48,581 nt of DNA from Comamonadaceae bacterium. Lineage in GTDB: Bacteria > Pseudomonadota > Gammaproteobacteria > Burkholderiales > Burkholderiaceae_C. A program made the translations under genes and the position numbers. Where the stretch lies: assembly GCA_947448885.1 (NCBI GenBank), contig CANFPJ010000009.1, positions 1 to 48,581 of the forward strand, read 5' to 3'. Shown here piece by piece: positions 16,904 through 27,779 of this stretch; position 1 is the first letter of the stretch; every line of letters begins with the position of its first letter. Under the pieces are notes generated by a model. That model was given only the letters and a program-made list of their open reading frames with translations, was not told the DNA's origin and searched no databases.

Positions 16904-17749
16904 TCAATCTTGACCAAAAGCCCATGCTGCCAAGGGATGGGCTTTTAAATTGCGACACACTTGAATTTGCCAGCCTTGGGGTGTTTCAGGCCACTCCAGG
17001 TCGTGGGGCAGCAGGGCAAACACCGCACTGCCAGAACCGGTCATCCGAGCTTGCAACCCGAGCCGCGTGAGCCAATTCAGGGCCTGCGTGACTTCGGGGC
17101 ACCACTTTTGGGCCACCGGCTGCAAATCGTTTCGACCAAAGCCAAAGCCTTGTGCAGCAAAGCCGAAGATTGTAGCAGGATCTGTGTCGCGTTTGAGGTC
17201 CGGATCCTTGAAGATCAAGGCGGTGTCCAGGCCCGCAGCCGGTTTGACGATGACAAATTGCGCCTCTGGCAGGTCGATGGGGGTGATGCGCTCGCCCACG
17301 CCTTCCACCCAGGCCGATTGGCCATGCAAGAAAAAAGGCACATCCGCGCCCAGTTTCAAGGCAATGGGCAGCAAACGCTCCAGCGGCCAATGCAGTTGCC
17401 ACAAGCGGTTGAGCGCCATCAAGGTGCTGGCGGCATCGGAGGAACCACCGCCCAAGCCGGCCTGGGCGGGCAAGCGCTTGTCCAATGTGATGTGCGCGCC
17501 CATCGTGACGCCTGAAGCGGCTTGCAGGGCCGTTGCGGCTTGGACACACAGGTCGTTGGGGGGCATGGGTGGGCCCAGATCGAGGCGGGTGATGGTCGAT
17601 TTGACCGCGGTTTCAATGTGCAAGCGGTCGCACCAATCGACCAGCATGAAGACCGATTGCAAAGCATGGTATCCATTGGGCATGCGGCCCACCACATGCA
17701 AAAACAAATTGATTTTGGCCGGGGCGGCGATGTCGTAGAGGGCGCTCAT
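16904..17749 (-). CDS. ispE: 4-diphosphocytidyl-2-C-methyl-D-erythritol kinase
   Basis: 281 residues, GHMP kinase. Motif 1 is PAKINLFLHV near the N-terminus, the ATP loop is AQAGLGGGSSDAAS at about residue 96, and motif 3 is ARMTGSGSAVFAL near residue 250. It phosphorylates CDP-ME in the MEP isoprenoid pathway. The ATG at 17749-17747 overlaps the lolB stop (ATGA); an upstream longer frame would lie within lolB. tRNA-Gln and prs follow on the same strand. Confidence 0.95.
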   Translation of the reverse strand: MSALYDIAAPAKINLFLHVVGRMPNGYHALQSVFMLVDWCDRLHIETAVKSTITRLDLGPPMPPNDLCVQAATALQAASGVTMGAHITLDKRLPAQAGLGGGSSDAASTLMALNRLWQLHWPLERLLPIALKLGADVPFFLHGQSAWVEGVGERITPIDLPEAQFVIVKPAAGLDTALIFKDPDLKRDTDPATIFGFAAQGFGFGRNDLQPVAQKWCPEVTQALNWLTRLGLQARMTGSGSAVFALLPHDLEWPETPQGWQIQVCRNLKAHPLAAWAFGQD

Positions 17750-18216
17750 GGGGTGGGTGAAACCATCAAGGTCACGGCCGGTTCGGGTTGATGGCGCTTG
17801 GCGCTCCAGGGTCCCATTGGGCCTGTGCGTTCGATGGTCCAGCCCGGCACGGCCAGGTCGCGGCCTGCCAACCATTCAAACAAAGCGGTCAAGGGCAAAT
17901 CAGTGCCGGTGGCGGCTTGGGTCATTTCGGACAGGCTGGCAAAGTTGCGGGTTTGGCCGTTCTGCAGCCATTGGGCCAGCCCCGGCGACCAGCGCAACAC
18001 CAGGCTGGCATGGCCCAGGGGCGAGAACAGGGTCAATTCACCCTCGGTGGCATTGCCCTCCAGCTCAAAGGGTGCTGAAACATGTTGAACCGGGTTTTGA
18101 TGCACGGTCAGGCTCATGCGGCCTTGCCAAAAAGCGTCGCGTGGGGGTTGGCGGGTATTGGCGCAAGCACCCAGCAAAGACAGCACACACAGCCCCAGCA
18201 ACACTCGCCTGATCAA
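17746..18216 (-). CDS. lolB: Outer-membrane lipoprotein insertion protein LolB
   Basis: 156 residues. The lipoprotein signal [18 protein letters not shown] ends in a lipobox (LGAC). The domain FWQGRMSLTV...SAPFELEGN...GELTLFSPLGHASLVLRW fits the LolB half-barrel. LolB takes lipoproteins from LolA and inserts them in the outer membrane. The start is TTG at 18216-18214, overlapping the TPR gene stop (TTGA); the end overlaps the ispE start. Its place beside ispE is widely conserved and supports the call despite the low sequence conservation of the family. Confidence 0.92.
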   Translation of the reverse strand: MIRRVLLGLCVLSLLGACANTRQPPRDAFWQGRMSLTVHQNPVQHVSAPFELEGNATEGELTLFSPLGHASLVLRWSPGLAQWLQNGQTRNFASLSEMTQAATGTDLPLTALFEWLAGRDLAVPGWTIERTGPMGPWSAKRHQPEPAVTLMVSPTP

Positions 18217-19940
18217 AGATCGACCTTCAATCGGCGCAAAGTCTCGCGCAGGGTTTCAGTGTCGCCGCCTTTTTGAAGGCCTTCACGCCAAATTTTGATC
18301 GCCTCATCGCGCTGGTTGAGTTGCCACAGCACCTCGCCCAGGTGGGCAGAGACTTCGGGGTCGGGTTGGCTGGCGTAGGCTTTTTTCAACAACGCCAAGG
18401 CCACAGGCAAATTGCCCAAGCGAAACTCCACCCAAGCCAAGCTGTCGGTGATGGAGGGGTCTTCAGGGGCCAACTCCAAGGCGCGGGTGATGAGCTGCTT
18501 GGCTTCGGCCAAACGCATGTTTCGATCGGCCAAAGAGTAACCCAGGGCGTTGTAGGCATGGGGCTGATCCGGCAGGCGTCGGATCAGCTCACGCAATCGC
18601 TGCTCCATGTTGTCCAGTTGATTGAGCTTTTCGTCCAACATGGCCAGCTCATAAAGCATGTCGTTGTCTTGCGGGTCGCGCAAAACTGCCACGCTGAGCA
18701 AGCCGTGGGCGGTCGAAAATTGTTTGTTGTCGCGCAGCAGTTTGACTTCGGCCAACAGTTTGGCCCGGGCTTGGTTGGCGTTGTCAACAGGCAAGTTTTG
18801 AATCAGGCTGCGCGCCTCACCCAGCTTGCCCTGACGAGCCAGCGATTGGGCCCGGCGGCTTTGCGCTTGCAACACAAAGTCAGGGTGGTCAACTTTTTGC
18901 AACCATGCTTGCGCGGCGGGCTCATCCCCTTGTTTTTCGGCCACCTGGGCCAGCCCCAAGTGGGCTTGGGCCAGGCCGCGTTGCGATGGGTTGGGTTGGT
19001 CTTGCACCAAGCTCAAGTAACGTTTCAAAGCCCCCTGAGCCGCTTCTGGGCGGTTTTCATCCACATGCAACAAGCCCAGCATCAACCAAGCCTGCGGCAC
19101 CAGCGGTAGCGACTGCGTCATGTCCTGCAGTTGGGCCAATGCCGAGGCGTACTGCTTGTTTTCCAGTTGCCATTGGATCAGGCTCAAGCGCAGCTCAGGC
19201 TGCGTCACTTTGGCCAATGACAGGTTCAATAAGTCCATCGCCCCAGGGACATTTTTTTCCAACAGCTCTAGGGCCAACAAACCCGCGCCGATGGCGCTGG
19301 GCTCGGTTTGGTGGGCTTTTTGGGCCGCATCCAAAGCCCCGGTGGTGTCATTGGCGTTGAGGCGCACCCGCCCCACGCTGGTCCATGCGGCCGAGGCGGT
19401 GGCTGGGGCTTGCAGGTAGGGGGCAATGGCCTGCTCCAAAACAGAAACCGCTTTTTTCTTGTCGCTGACTTGTGCCAGGTGCCGGTGCAAGTTGGCCAGG
19501 GTGATGTTGCGCTCCTCGGCAGGGGCCAGATCGACTTCGGCGCGCAAAGGCTCTGTGGCGTCGCCCAAGCGGTTGAGTGCCAGCAAAATTTGCAAGATGT
19601 ACAGGTTGGCTTGGCGTGAGCTGGGGTTGGCACCCTTCCAGGCCCTGGCCGCTTGCAAGGCAGCATCGCCAGAGCGCGACTGCAAGGCCAAATCCACAGC
19701 CCTTTGGAACAGCCGCACATCGTTGACTTTGGTGGCCGCGTCCAGCAGCAAAGAAAACGCAGCCCCAGGGTTGCTTTGTCGGGCATTGAGTTCGCCCAAC
19801 AAAACCTCATAAAAGGCTTCGGCCATGAGGGCCGATTGCTGGCGGGTTTGGGCCGGGTTACGGGCTGCGGTGGTTTGACCCCATGCCGCAGTGGATCCAG
19901 CCAACACAAAGCACAAGGTCCAGCACGCTGATTTTTTCAT
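18213..19940 (-). CDS. Secreted tetratricopeptide repeat protein
   Basis: 575 residues: signal peptide to about residue 22 (STAAWGQ), then helical repeats throughout. TPR-like units are clearest toward the C-terminus ([60 protein letters not shown]). No enzymatic domain was seen. Located directly upstream of lolB with a TTGA overlap; related bacteria have this TPR gene in the same place, so a role in envelope or lipoprotein assembly is plausible but unproven. Divergent from mutM with 41 bases between the starts. Confidence 0.88.
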   Translation of the reverse strand: MKKSACWTLCFVLAGSTAAWGQTTAARNPAQTRQQSALMAEAFYEVLLGELNARQSNPGAAFSLLLDAATKVNDVRLFQRAVDLALQSRSGDAALQAARAWKGANPSSRQANLYILQILLALNRLGDATEPLRAEVDLAPAEERNITLANLHRHLAQVSDKKKAVSVLEQAIAPYLQAPATASAAWTSVGRVRLNANDTTGALDAAQKAHQTEPSAIGAGLLALELLEKNVPGAMDLLNLSLAKVTQPELRLSLIQWQLENKQYASALAQLQDMTQSLPLVPQAWLMLGLLHVDENRPEAAQGALKRYLSLVQDQPNPSQRGLAQAHLGLAQVAEKQGDEPAAQAWLQKVDHPDFVLQAQSRRAQSLARQGKLGEARSLIQNLPVDNANQARAKLLAEVKLLRDNKQFSTAHGLLSVAVLRDPQDNDMLYELAMLDEKLNQLDNMEQRLRELIRRLPDQPHAYNALGYSLADRNMRLAEAKQLITRALELAPEDPSITDSLAWVEFRLGNLPVALALLKKAYASQPDPEVSAHLGEVLWQLNQRDEAIKIWREGLQKGGDTETLRETLRRLKVDL

Positions 19941-19981
19941 GCACAGATGATAATCGCAGCTTTGCATTTGCCGCGCCACAC

Positions 19982-20797
19982 ATGCCCGAATTACCCGAAG
20001 TTGAAGTCACCCGCATGGGCTTGACCGGCCCCTTGACCGGGGCTCGGATTGAAGCGGTTTACATGGGCAAACCCTTGCGTTGGCCCTTGCAGTGCCTGCC
20101 CCAAAGTTTGGTTGGCCGCACGATTTTGGGCGTGCGCCGCCGCGGCAAATACCTGTTGATGGACCTCAGCGAGGGCCTTTTGTTGTGGCATTTGGGCATG
20201 TCTGGCAGCTTGCGTGTGTGGCCGCGCCGTCCCGAACCCGGGCTGCATGACCACTTTGACTTGGTCACTTCAAACGGCTGTTTGCGGTTGAACGATCCGC
20301 GCCGTTTTGGCGCTGTGGTCTATGCGCCCAGCCAAGACAGCCCCCAAGCCCAACTTTTGCTGGGCCACTTGGGGGTGGAGCCGTTGGAGCCAGGCTTTGA
20401 ACCCCAAACCTTTTACCAAGCCTTGCACCAGCGGCGAACGGCCATCAAGCCTTTGCTGCTGGGGGGCGCCGTGGTGGTGGGGGTGGGGAATATCTATGCG
20501 TGCGAAGCTTTATTCATGGCTGGCATTCGCCCCACGTTGTCCGCCCAGCGCATCAGCCGGGTGCGGGCCAAGGCTTTGCATGCGGCCATTCAACAGGTGT
20601 TGTCCCGCGCCATTGCCATTGGTGGCAGCAGCTTGCGCGACTTCAGCGGTACCGAGGGTCAAAGCGGCTATTTCCAACTGGAAACCAAGGTCTATGACCG
20701 GGAAGGCCTGCCTTGCCGCGACTGCCAGGCCACCATCCGTCGCCGAGTTCAAGGGCAGCGCTCGACGTTTTATTGCCCTCAATGCCAGCGTGCCTGA
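19982..20797 (+). CDS. mutM: Formamidopyrimidine-DNA glycosylase (MutM/Fpg)
   Basis: 271 residues. Catalytic Pro at position 1 of the mature protein and Glu2 are in [13 protein letters not shown]; the H2TH region is [18 protein letters not shown]; the C-terminal zinc finger has [13 protein letters not shown] and FYCPQCQ. It removes 8-oxoG and ring-opened purines. mutY follows after three bases, so two GO-system enzymes are cotranscribed. A GATAAT hexamer at 19949-19954 could be its -10 element. Confidence 0.96.
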   Translation: MPELPEVEVTRMGLTGPLTGARIEAVYMGKPLRWPLQCLPQSLVGRTILGVRRRGKYLLMDLSEGLLLWHLGMSGSLRVWPRRPEPGLHDHFDLVTSNGCLRLNDPRRFGAVVYAPSQDSPQAQLLLGHLGVEPLEPGFEPQTFYQALHQRRTAIKPLLLGGAVVVGVGNIYACEALFMAGIRPTLSAQRISRVRAKALHAAIQQVLSRAIAIGGSSLRDFSGTEGQSGYFQLETKVYDREGLPCRDCQATIRRRVQGQRSTFYCPQCQRA

Positions 20798-20800
20798 GCC

Positions 20801-21838
20801 ATGGCGGTTGACCTGGCGGGCTTTGCCCCACTGCTGATCAAATGGCAGCGGCAACATGGTCGCCATGACCTTCCCTGGCAAAAAAGCCTCGAGCCCTACC
20901 CGGTGTGGCTGTCGGAAATCATGTTGCAGCAAACCCAGGTCAGCACGGTCAAAGCCTATTACGAGCGGTTTTTAAGCCGTTGGCCTCGGGTGGAGGATTT
21001 GGCCGCAGCAGAACTCGACGAGGTCATGGGCCTGTGGAGTGGTCTGGGCTATTACAGCCGTGCCCGCATGCTGCACCGCTGTGCGCAAGCCGTGGTGCAA
21101 GAGCACGCTGGTGTCTTTCCGCGAGAAATGGCTGCTTTGCAAAAGCTGCCCGGCATTGGCCCATCCACCGCTGCGGCGATTGCGTCCTTGTGCTTTGGTC
21201 AAGCTGTCTCCATCATGGATGGCAATGTGCGTCGGGTGCTCACCCGGCTGCTGGCCTTTGATGAAGACCTGGCCTTGTCATCGGCGCAAAAAAACCTGAA
21301 CCAGCACGCCCATGCCTTGTTGCCCCAAGGGCGCTGGGTCAAATCCATGCACCAATACACCCAAGGTTTGATGGACTTGGGCGCCACGGTGTGCCACAGC
21401 CGCCAACCCGATTGCGAGCAATGCCCGGTGCGCGCCATTTGCCAAGGCCATGCCAGCGGGGCGCCCACGGCATTTCCGCGCAAAACCCGCAAATTGGTGC
21501 GCCGTTCACAGGCGTGGTGGTTGCTGCTGTTGCGCACGCCTGAGGGCGCCGTTTGGTTGCACAAACGACCTGCCACTGGCATTTGGGCCGGTTTGTATGG
21601 CCCGCCCGTGTTTGACAGTGAAGCACTGGCCAGGGCTGTCATTCCTGTGGCATGGCAAGAAAAGTTGGAGATCCCCGCGCCCTTTGTGCATGTGCTCACG
21701 CATCGCGATCTGCACCTGCATCCGCTGCGCTTGACCGTCCCGGCCTCGAGCACTTGGGGGGACGGGCGCTGGTTTGCGGCCGCGGAGTGGCCCCGCTTGG
21801 GCCTGCCAACCCCCTTGCGCCGCTTGTTGTCTGAGTGA
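20801..21838 (+). CDS. mutY: Adenine DNA glycosylase
   Basis: 345 residues. Catalytic Glu39 in VWLSEIMLQQTQV, helix-hairpin-helix LPGIGPSTAAAIA, catalytic Asp140 in SIMDGNVRRV, and the [4Fe-4S] cysteines C198-x6-C205-x2-C208-x5-C214. The C-terminal NUDIX-like domain (about residue 235 onward) recognises 8-oxoG. It removes A mispaired with 8-oxoG, complementing MutM encoded just upstream. The 3' end converges with rapZ, with a 3-base gap. Confidence 0.96.
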   Translation: MAVDLAGFAPLLIKWQRQHGRHDLPWQKSLEPYPVWLSEIMLQQTQVSTVKAYYERFLSRWPRVEDLAAAELDEVMGLWSGLGYYSRARMLHRCAQAVVQEHAGVFPREMAALQKLPGIGPSTAAAIASLCFGQAVSIMDGNVRRVLTRLLAFDEDLALSSAQKNLNQHAHALLPQGRWVKSMHQYTQGLMDLGATVCHSRQPDCEQCPVRAICQGHASGAPTAFPRKTRKLVRRSQAWWLLLLRTPEGAVWLHKRPATGIWAGLYGPPVFDSEALARAVIPVAWQEKLEIPAPFVHVLTHRDLHLHPLRLTVPASSTWGDGRWFAAAEWPRLGLPTPLRRLLSE

Positions 21839-21841
21839 GGG

Positions 21842-22729
21842 TCAGGCCTTGTCGGCTTGCTCGCGGTGCCGAAACAAGGTGACCCACTGCGATTGAAAGC
21901 GTTGGGCCAGTTGTTCCACCATGTACACCGATCGGTGTTGACCACCCGTACAGCCAATGGCCACGGTCACGTAGCTGCGGTGGTCTTGGGACAGTGAAGG
22001 CAGCCAATCGCGCAGAAAACGCTCGATGTCATCGGCCATGCGATCCACGGCCTCGTGTTGGCCCAGCCAATCCATCACAGCAGCATCGCTGCCAGTCAAA
22101 TCGCGCAGCCCGTTTTCGTAATGGGGGTTGGGCAGCATGCGCATGTCAAACACAAAGTCGGCGTGCATGGGGATGCCACGTTTGAAGGCGAACGACTCGA
22201 ACATCAAGGTCAGTTGAGCCGCTGGCGCAGAAATCAGCGATTTGACGTAGCTCTGCAACTTGGCGCTGCGCAGGTGGCTGGTGTCAATGATGTGGGCCTT
22301 GTCGCGCAAGTCCACCAGCAGCTGGCGTTCGAGCTCAATGGACTCGATCAGGTTGCGCTCCATGTCGGCGTCGATGCTGAGGGCATCGCTGCGTGACAGC
22401 GGGTGACGGCGGCGGGTTTCGGAATATCGTTGCACCAAGGTGTTGGTGTTGGCTTCCAAAAACAGCATGCGCACGTCCACGTCCTTTTGCCGCACCAAGT
22501 CCAACTCTTGGGGCAGCAAGGGCAGGGATGCAGCGCTGCGCACATCCATGGCAATGGCGATGCGCTTTTCCTTGCGTTTTTGCTCAAGCTGTACAAACGA
22601 GCGCAGCAGTTCGGGTGGCAAGTTGTCCACACACAAATAGCCCGCATCCTCCAAAGCGTGCAGCGCCACCGATTTGCCCGATCCAGACATGCCGGTGATG
22701 AGCACCAACTCTTGGCGAATTTTTTTCAT
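21842..22729 (-). CDS. rapZ: RNase adapter protein RapZ (YvcJ family)
   Basis: 295 residues. N-terminal P-loop [20 protein letters not shown] and the C-terminal domain with [18 protein letters not shown], which includes the HR metabolite/RNA-binding region. In E. coli RapZ targets GlmZ for RNase E; elsewhere family members bind nucleotide second messengers, so the exact role here is inferred. The start is ATGA-coupled to recN. In many gammaproteobacteria rapZ sits with PTS genes; here it follows recN instead. Confidence 0.93.
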   Translation of the reverse strand: MKKIRQELVLITGMSGSGKSVALHALEDAGYLCVDNLPPELLRSFVQLEQKRKEKRIAIAMDVRSAASLPLLPQELDLVRQKDVDVRMLFLEANTNTLVQRYSETRRRHPLSRSDALSIDADMERNLIESIELERQLLVDLRDKAHIIDTSHLRSAKLQSYVKSLISAPAAQLTLMFESFAFKRGIPMHADFVFDMRMLPNPHYENGLRDLTGSDAAVMDWLGQHEAVDRMADDIERFLRDWLPSLSQDHRSYVTVAIGCTGGQHRSVYMVEQLAQRFQSQWVTLFRHREQADKA

Positions 22730-24390
22730 GCGCCAGCGCTTTCACTCAAGTTTTGCAACATTTCTTGGGCGTGGGCCAAAGATGTGGCGGAGCGTTTGTC
22801 GCCGCCGAGCATGCGGGCAATCTCTTGCACCCGGTCGTTGTCGGTGACCGCTTGCAGCTGACTGAAGCTGCCACTTTTGTCGCTGCGCTTGGTGACCACC
22901 CAGTGGTGGTGGGCGCATGCAGCGACCTGCGGCAAATGGGTGACGGCCAGCACCTGGCGGTCGGCACCGAGTTGCTGCATGAGTCGGCCCACGGTTTCAG
23001 CCACCGCGCCACCAACCCCTGAATCCACCTCGTCAAAGATCAAGGTCTGGGCTTGCCCGAGTGCGCTGGTGGTCACCGCAATGGCCAAAGCGATGCGCGA
23101 CAACTCGCCCCCCGAGGCAACTTTGCCCACCGGCCTGGGGCTGCTGCCAGCGTGGCCGGCGACCAAAAAAACCACTTCTTCCAGGCCACTGGATTGGCCT
23201 TGAGGCGATTTGTTCAAGGCCACTTCAAAGCGCCCACCTTGCATCCCCAAACCCTGCATGGCTTGGGTGATGGCTTTGGCCAATTTGGGGGCGTTGCGCC
23301 CGCGCGCTTGAGACACCCGTTTGGCCTCTGCTTGGTAGGCTTGGGCCGCAGCTTGTTGGGCTTTTTCCAGCGTGGCCAGGTCGCTGGCCAACTCCAGTTT
23401 TTTTAATTCAGCACGCCAAGACAGCAGCAATGCAGCCAAATCAGCCGGCGCGCGTTTGTAGCGACGGGCCAAAGACATCCACAGGCCCACCCGCTCATCC
23501 AGGCTTTGCAAGCGTTGCGGGTCCAAGTCGGTGCGGCGCAACCAACTTTGCAAGGAGTGGGCGGCGTCTGAGGCTTGCGCCAAACTCGAGGCCAACACAT
23601 CGGCCAAATTGCCAAATTCGGGTTCAACCTGGGTTTGTTCGAGCAACAGGTTTTGCGCTTTGGACAGTTGGGCCAGGACGCCATGGTCGTCGCCATCCAA
23701 CTCACGCAAAGCCCGTTGTGCCGCGTCGAGCAGGTTTTGCGCGTGGCTCAGGCGCGTGTGGTCGGCGTTGAGGCTTTCCCATTCATCAGGCATGGGGTTG
23801 AGTTTGTCGAGCTCCGAAATTTGCCATTCCAGGCGTTCACGCTCTTGTGACAAGTTGTGCTGGGCCTGAACGGCTTGCTCCAAGGCCAGTTGGCTGGCCC
23901 GCCAGTCGTGCCAAAGGCTGCTCAAGGGTTTGGTGTCAATGCCGCCGTAGGCGTCGAGCAAGCCGCGAACCGCATCGGGGCGCGTGAGGCTTTGCCAAGC
24001 GTGTTGACCGTGAATGTCCACCAGCCATTCGCTGATTTCACGCAACTGGGTGGCGGTGGCGGCACTGCCATTGATCCAGGCCCGGCTTTTGCCCTGGGCA
24101 TCGATGGTTCGTTTGAGCAGCAAGCTGTCGCCGACTTCAAAACCGGCGGTTTGCAGCCATTGGGCCACCGGGGCCGTGGTGTCGAACTCGGCACTGATTT
24201 CACAGCGAGCCGCACCCTCGCGCACCACACTGGCGTCGGCCCGCTCACCCAATGCGAGTTGCAAGGCATCAATCAAAATGGATTTGCCCGCGCCCGTCTC
24301 ACCCGTGAGCACACTCAGGCCCGATGAAAACTCCAGGTCCAGGCTGCGCACAATCACAAAATCGCGCAAACCCATGGCGCGCAGGCTCAT
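22726..24390 (-). CDS. recN: DNA repair ATPase RecN
   Basis: 554 residues, SMC-like. N-terminal Walker [21 protein letters not shown], coiled-coil arms in the middle, signature [15 protein letters not shown] and Walker [13 protein letters not shown]. RecN acts on DNA ends during double-strand-break repair. I chose the ATG at 24390-24388, overlapping the nadK stop by ATGA; the stop overlaps rapZ likewise. The three genes form a tightly coupled reverse-strand operon. Confidence 0.96.
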   Translation of the reverse strand: MSLRAMGLRDFVIVRSLDLEFSSGLSVLTGETGAGKSILIDALQLALGERADASVVREGAARCEISAEFDTTAPVAQWLQTAGFEVGDSLLLKRTIDAQGKSRAWINGSAATATQLREISEWLVDIHGQHAWQSLTRPDAVRGLLDAYGGIDTKPLSSLWHDWRASQLALEQAVQAQHNLSQERERLEWQISELDKLNPMPDEWESLNADHTRLSHAQNLLDAAQRALRELDGDDHGVLAQLSKAQNLLLEQTQVEPEFGNLADVLASSLAQASDAAHSLQSWLRRTDLDPQRLQSLDERVGLWMSLARRYKRAPADLAALLLSWRAELKKLELASDLATLEKAQQAAAQAYQAEAKRVSQARGRNAPKLAKAITQAMQGLGMQGGRFEVALNKSPQGQSSGLEEVVFLVAGHAGSSPRPVGKVASGGELSRIALAIAVTTSALGQAQTLIFDEVDSGVGGAVAETVGRLMQQLGADRQVLAVTHLPQVAACAHHHWVVTKRSDKSGSFSQLQAVTDNDRVQEIARMLGGDKRSATSLAHAQEMLQNLSESAGA

Positions 24391-25283
24391 GCTCCCCCCT
24401 CGTTCCAATGCAGTTTTTTCCGCAAGGTGTCAAAGTAACTCCAACCCTTGGGGTGCAAAAAAGTCACTTGGTGCTGTGAGCGCCGCACCGTGATGCGGTC
24501 ACCGTGCAGCAGTTTGGCCAGCGACTGCATGTCAAAGTTGGCGCTGGCGTCGCGCCCGGACACCAATTCGACCGCAATTTCACCCGGATCGGCCAGCACG
24601 ATGGGTCGGTTGGACAAGGTGTGTGGGGCGATGGGCACCAGCGCCCAGCCCGACAGCGCGGGGTGGAGCACCGGCCCGCCCGCCGACAAGGCGTAGGCGG
24701 TGGACCCTGTGGGTGAAGCAATGATCAAACCGTCTGCCCGCTGATTGGCCACAAAGTGGCCATCCACCTCCACCCGCAGCTCGACCATGCCCGAGGTGGC
24801 ACCGCGGTTGACCACCACATCGTTCATGGCCAAGGCGTCAAAAACGCAAACCCCGTCGCGCCACACCTTGGCGTGCATCAAGGGGCGCTGGTCTTCCTCG
24901 TACAAGCCCTCCAGCATGGGGGTCAAGGTGGCTTGGTAGCCATCCAGGGCGATGTCGGTGATGAAGCCCAGCCGGCCTTGGTTGATGCCAATCAAGGGCA
25001 CGCCCGCCGCGGCCAAGCGCCGGCCAAAGCTGAGCATGGTGCCGTCGCCACCCACCACCAAGGCCACATCGCAGTGCAGGGCAATGCCGTCCACATCCAG
25101 GGTGCGCAGGCCTTGCAAGCCGGTGTGGTTGGCGGTTTCTTGTTCCAGGCAAACGCTGCAACCCAGCTGGGTCAGAAAGTGGGCGATGTCTTGTAAAACA
25201 TCACGCACGCCGGACAGCTGGGTGGTGCTTTGGGGATTGGGGTATTTACCAATCAGGGCGATTTGTTGAAAGCGAATGGGCAT
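24387..25283 (-). CDS. nadK: NAD kinase
   Basis: 298 residues. Family motifs: [14 protein letters not shown] (diphosphate-binding GGDGT), GINQGRLGF and [15 protein letters not shown]. It phosphorylates NAD to NADP. The start [14 protein letters not shown] matches the family N-terminus. First gene of the nadK-recN-rapZ operon, divergent from hrcA with only 33 bases between starts, a widely conserved betaproteobacterial arrangement. Confidence 0.96.
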   Translation of the reverse strand: MPIRFQQIALIGKYPNPQSTTQLSGVRDVLQDIAHFLTQLGCSVCLEQETANHTGLQGLRTLDVDGIALHCDVALVVGGDGTMLSFGRRLAAAGVPLIGINQGRLGFITDIALDGYQATLTPMLEGLYEEDQRPLMHAKVWRDGVCVFDALAMNDVVVNRGATSGMVELRVEVDGHFVANQRADGLIIASPTGSTAYALSAGGPVLHPALSGWALVPIAPHTLSNRPIVLADPGEIAVELVSGRDASANFDMQSLAKLLHGDRITVRRSQHQVTFLHPKGWSYFDTLRKKLHWNEGGA

Positions 25284-25316
25284 GGGGAAATTACATCACT
25301 AAAATCATTCGAAATC

Positions 25317-26330
25317 ATGACCATCCTAGACGATCGCGCCAAGTTATTGCTCAAAGCGTTGGTTGAACGCTATATCGCCGATGGCCAGCCGGTGGGATCG
25401 CGCACTTTGTCCAGGGCTTCTGGGCTGGAGCTGTCACCCGCCACCATTCGCAATGTGATGTCCGATTTGGAGGAGCTGGGCCTGATTGCCAGCCCCCACA
25501 CCTCGGCAGGTCGGGTGCCCACGGCCCGGGGTTACCGCTTGTTCGTCGACACCATGCTCACGGTGCAGCGCGAACAACTCCAAACCCCAGCCCTGGCGGC
25601 TGAGCAACCGCAAAAAGTCATTTTGAATGCGGCGCAGTTGCTGTCCAACTTGTCACACTTTGTGGGTGTGGTGATTGCACCCAGGCGCACATCGGTGTTT
25701 CGCCACATTGAATTTTTGCGCTTGTCGGAGCGCCGATTGCTGCTGATCATCGTCTCGCCAGAGGGTGATGTGCAAAACCGGGTGATCTTCACCGAGACCG
25801 ACTACTCCACCAGCCAACTGGTCGAGGCCGCCAATTTCCTCAACACCCATTTCGCCGGCATGGCCATTGAGCAGGTGCGTGAACGCCTCAAGTCCGAGGT
25901 GGACAAACTGCGCAGCGAAATCGCCACCTTGATGCAAACGGCGGTCGCGGCAGGCTCCGAGGCCATGAACGACACCACCGCAGAGGTGATCATCAGCGGC
26001 GAGCGCAATCTGTTGGCGGTGAGCGACTTCTCCAGCGACATGGGCCATTTGCGCCGGGCCTTTGAGTTGTTTGAACAAAAAGCCCAGCTCATGCGCTTGC
26101 TCGACGTGTCTTCCCAGGCCGAGGGCGTGAGCATTTTCATTGGCGGTGAGAGCCAAATCGTGCCCTTTGAAGAGCTCTCGGTGGTCAGCTCGCCGTACGA
26201 GGTCAATGGCCAGGTGGTGGGCACATTGGGGGTGATTGGCCCCACCCGCATGCCCTATGAGCGCATGATCCAAATCGTGGACATCACTTCACGGCTGGTC
26301 AGCAATGCCCTCAGCCACCAAAACAAATAA
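25317..26330 (+). CDS. hrcA: Heat-inducible transcriptional repressor HrcA
   Basis: 337 residues. N-terminal winged helix with [20 protein letters not shown] and [15 protein letters not shown], then the GAF-like dimerisation domain and the C-terminal [20 protein letters not shown] block. HrcA binds CIRCE and is kept active by GroEL. An obvious target is in this window: CIRCE over the rpoH promoter (8104-8130). I see no CIRCE in the 33-base nadK-hrcA gap, so direct autoregulation at the immediate promoter is not evident. Start ATG at 25317; the longer open frame upstream is antisense to nadK. Confidence 0.96.
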   Translation: MTILDDRAKLLLKALVERYIADGQPVGSRTLSRASGLELSPATIRNVMSDLEELGLIASPHTSAGRVPTARGYRLFVDTMLTVQREQLQTPALAAEQPQKVILNAAQLLSNLSHFVGVVIAPRRTSVFRHIEFLRLSERRLLLIIVSPEGDVQNRVIFTETDYSTSQLVEAANFLNTHFAGMAIEQVRERLKSEVDKLRSEIATLMQTAVAAGSEAMNDTTAEVIISGERNLLAVSDFSSDMGHLRRAFELFEQKAQLMRLLDVSSQAEGVSIFIGGESQIVPFEELSVVSSPYEVNGQVVGTLGVIGPTRMPYERMIQIVDITSRLVSNALSHQNK

Positions 26331-26336
26331 CCATTC

Positions 26337-27779
26337 ATGCGCTGGGCCCTGACGCTAGGCGCAGTGGCGCACCTGATCTTGGCCTGGGGCGTGGGCCTGT
26401 CGGTGGACGAGGCCCATTACGCCTTGTACGCCTACCACCTGGACTGGAGTTATTTTGACCACCCACCCTTGGTGGGCTGGTTGCAGTGGCCTGCGGTCGC
26501 TTTGGGTGGTTCAGATTGGGCTTTGCGCATCGTCCCTTTGGGCTGCGCCATGGCCTCAGCGTGGTTGCTGTGGCGCATCACCACCCAGTGGGTTTTGCGC
26601 CACGGCACACAGGCCGAAGCGCAAACTGCCGCCCAGGGCGTTTTATGGCTGTGGTTGAGTGCCCCCATGGTCCATTTGTTGGCCTTAGCCTTGGTGCCAG
26701 ACAGCCTGCTGATGCCGATTGCCTTGGCATTGCTGCTCGTGACTCTGCGCTTGGCGCACAAACCGCCAGTTGCCAATGGCCACGAGCCCTACCCCTGGCG
26801 CGATTGGTGTGCCCTGGGCCTGTGCCTGGGCTTGGCCGGTCTGACCAAATACACGGCGGTGCTGTTGGTGCCAGGCGTAGTGCTGGTGCTGAGCTTGTCG
26901 TTGGGCTGGCGTTGGTTGCGCGGCCCGGGCCCGTGGCTGGCGGCCTTGATCGCACTGCTGCTCATCAGCCCCGTGTTGTGGTGGAACCACCAGCATGGCT
27001 GGATTTCTTTTGCCTACCAATTGGGGCACGCTGGTGGGCGCGACACTTGGCAAGCCAAAAGCTTTTTTGGATTTGTGGTGCTGCAATGTTTGGTCTTTGG
27101 CCCCTTGTCCTGGTGGGCCATGGTGGTGGGTTGGCGCCGCATGGCTTGGCCGCGCTGGACGGCGTGGTTGGCCCTGGGCATGGCTTTGCCGGCCTTGCTG
27201 TTGACCTGGGTGCTGTCGGGCAATGGCTCGGCCCTGCCGCACTGGACCAGTTGGCCATGGCTGCTGTTGTTGCCTTTTTCGGCTTGGGCTTGGTACCCAA
27301 TGAAGCCCCAGCACCAAGCCTGGTGGCGGGGGGGCGTGGCCTTGCAAGCGCTGGCCAGCGTGGCTTTGTGCGTGGGGTTGATTTGGGGTCGGCCTGCCAA
27401 CCCATTTGCAGACGTACAGGGGTGGTCATCGGCCGCTGAACGTGCCACCCAAGTGGCGCAAGCCCATGGGCTGCGCACATTGACCGTGGTCAACTGGAGC
27501 CTGGCCAGCCGTTTGGCTTGGTATGCCCGCCCCATGCCCGTGATCGTGGCGCAAAGCCACCAAGATCAGTTCGATCTGTGGTTTGGCCAGTTCAAACCGG
27601 GCGACCATGCCTTGTGGGTCGATTGGTCGGTCAAACCCTATCCGGCACCCATCGCCAGCGCAGGTGAGGCAGGTTTTGCCCAATGTGACAAGGTGCAGAC
27701 GCATGAGAGCCAACACCTGGGGCAAGTGGTGGGCAGTTTTGCATTCCATCTGTGCCGAGATTGGAGGCCCGCTTCATGA
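26337..27779 (+). CDS. Glycosyltransferase family 39 (ArnT/PMT-like) membrane protein
   Basis: 480 residues with about ten membrane spans. The N-terminal periplasmic loop carries the acidic catalytic pair Asp24-Glu25 (LSVDEAHYALYAYHLDW) and the YFDHPPLVGW motif typical of the ArnT/dolichyl-phosphate-mannose transferase superfamily. Such enzymes transfer sugars from polyprenyl phosphate to lipid A or proteins. Donor and acceptor cannot be read here. The stop overlaps the start of a PAP2 phosphatase gene (ATGA at 27776), suggesting a joint role in lipid-linked sugar metabolism. Confidence 0.88.
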   Translation: MRWALTLGAVAHLILAWGVGLSVDEAHYALYAYHLDWSYFDHPPLVGWLQWPAVALGGSDWALRIVPLGCAMASAWLLWRITTQWVLRHGTQAEAQTAAQGVLWLWLSAPMVHLLALALVPDSLLMPIALALLLVTLRLAHKPPVANGHEPYPWRDWCALGLCLGLAGLTKYTAVLLVPGVVLVLSLSLGWRWLRGPGPWLAALIALLLISPVLWWNHQHGWISFAYQLGHAGGRDTWQAKSFFGFVVLQCLVFGPLSWWAMVVGWRRMAWPRWTAWLALGMALPALLLTWVLSGNGSALPHWTSWPWLLLLPFSAWAWYPMKPQHQAWWRGGVALQALASVALCVGLIWGRPANPFADVQGWSSAAERATQVAQAHGLRTLTVVNWSLASRLAWYARPMPVIVAQSHQDQFDLWFGQFKPGDHALWVDWSVKPYPAPIASAGEAGFAQCDKVQTHESQHLGQVVGSFAFHLCRDWRPAS

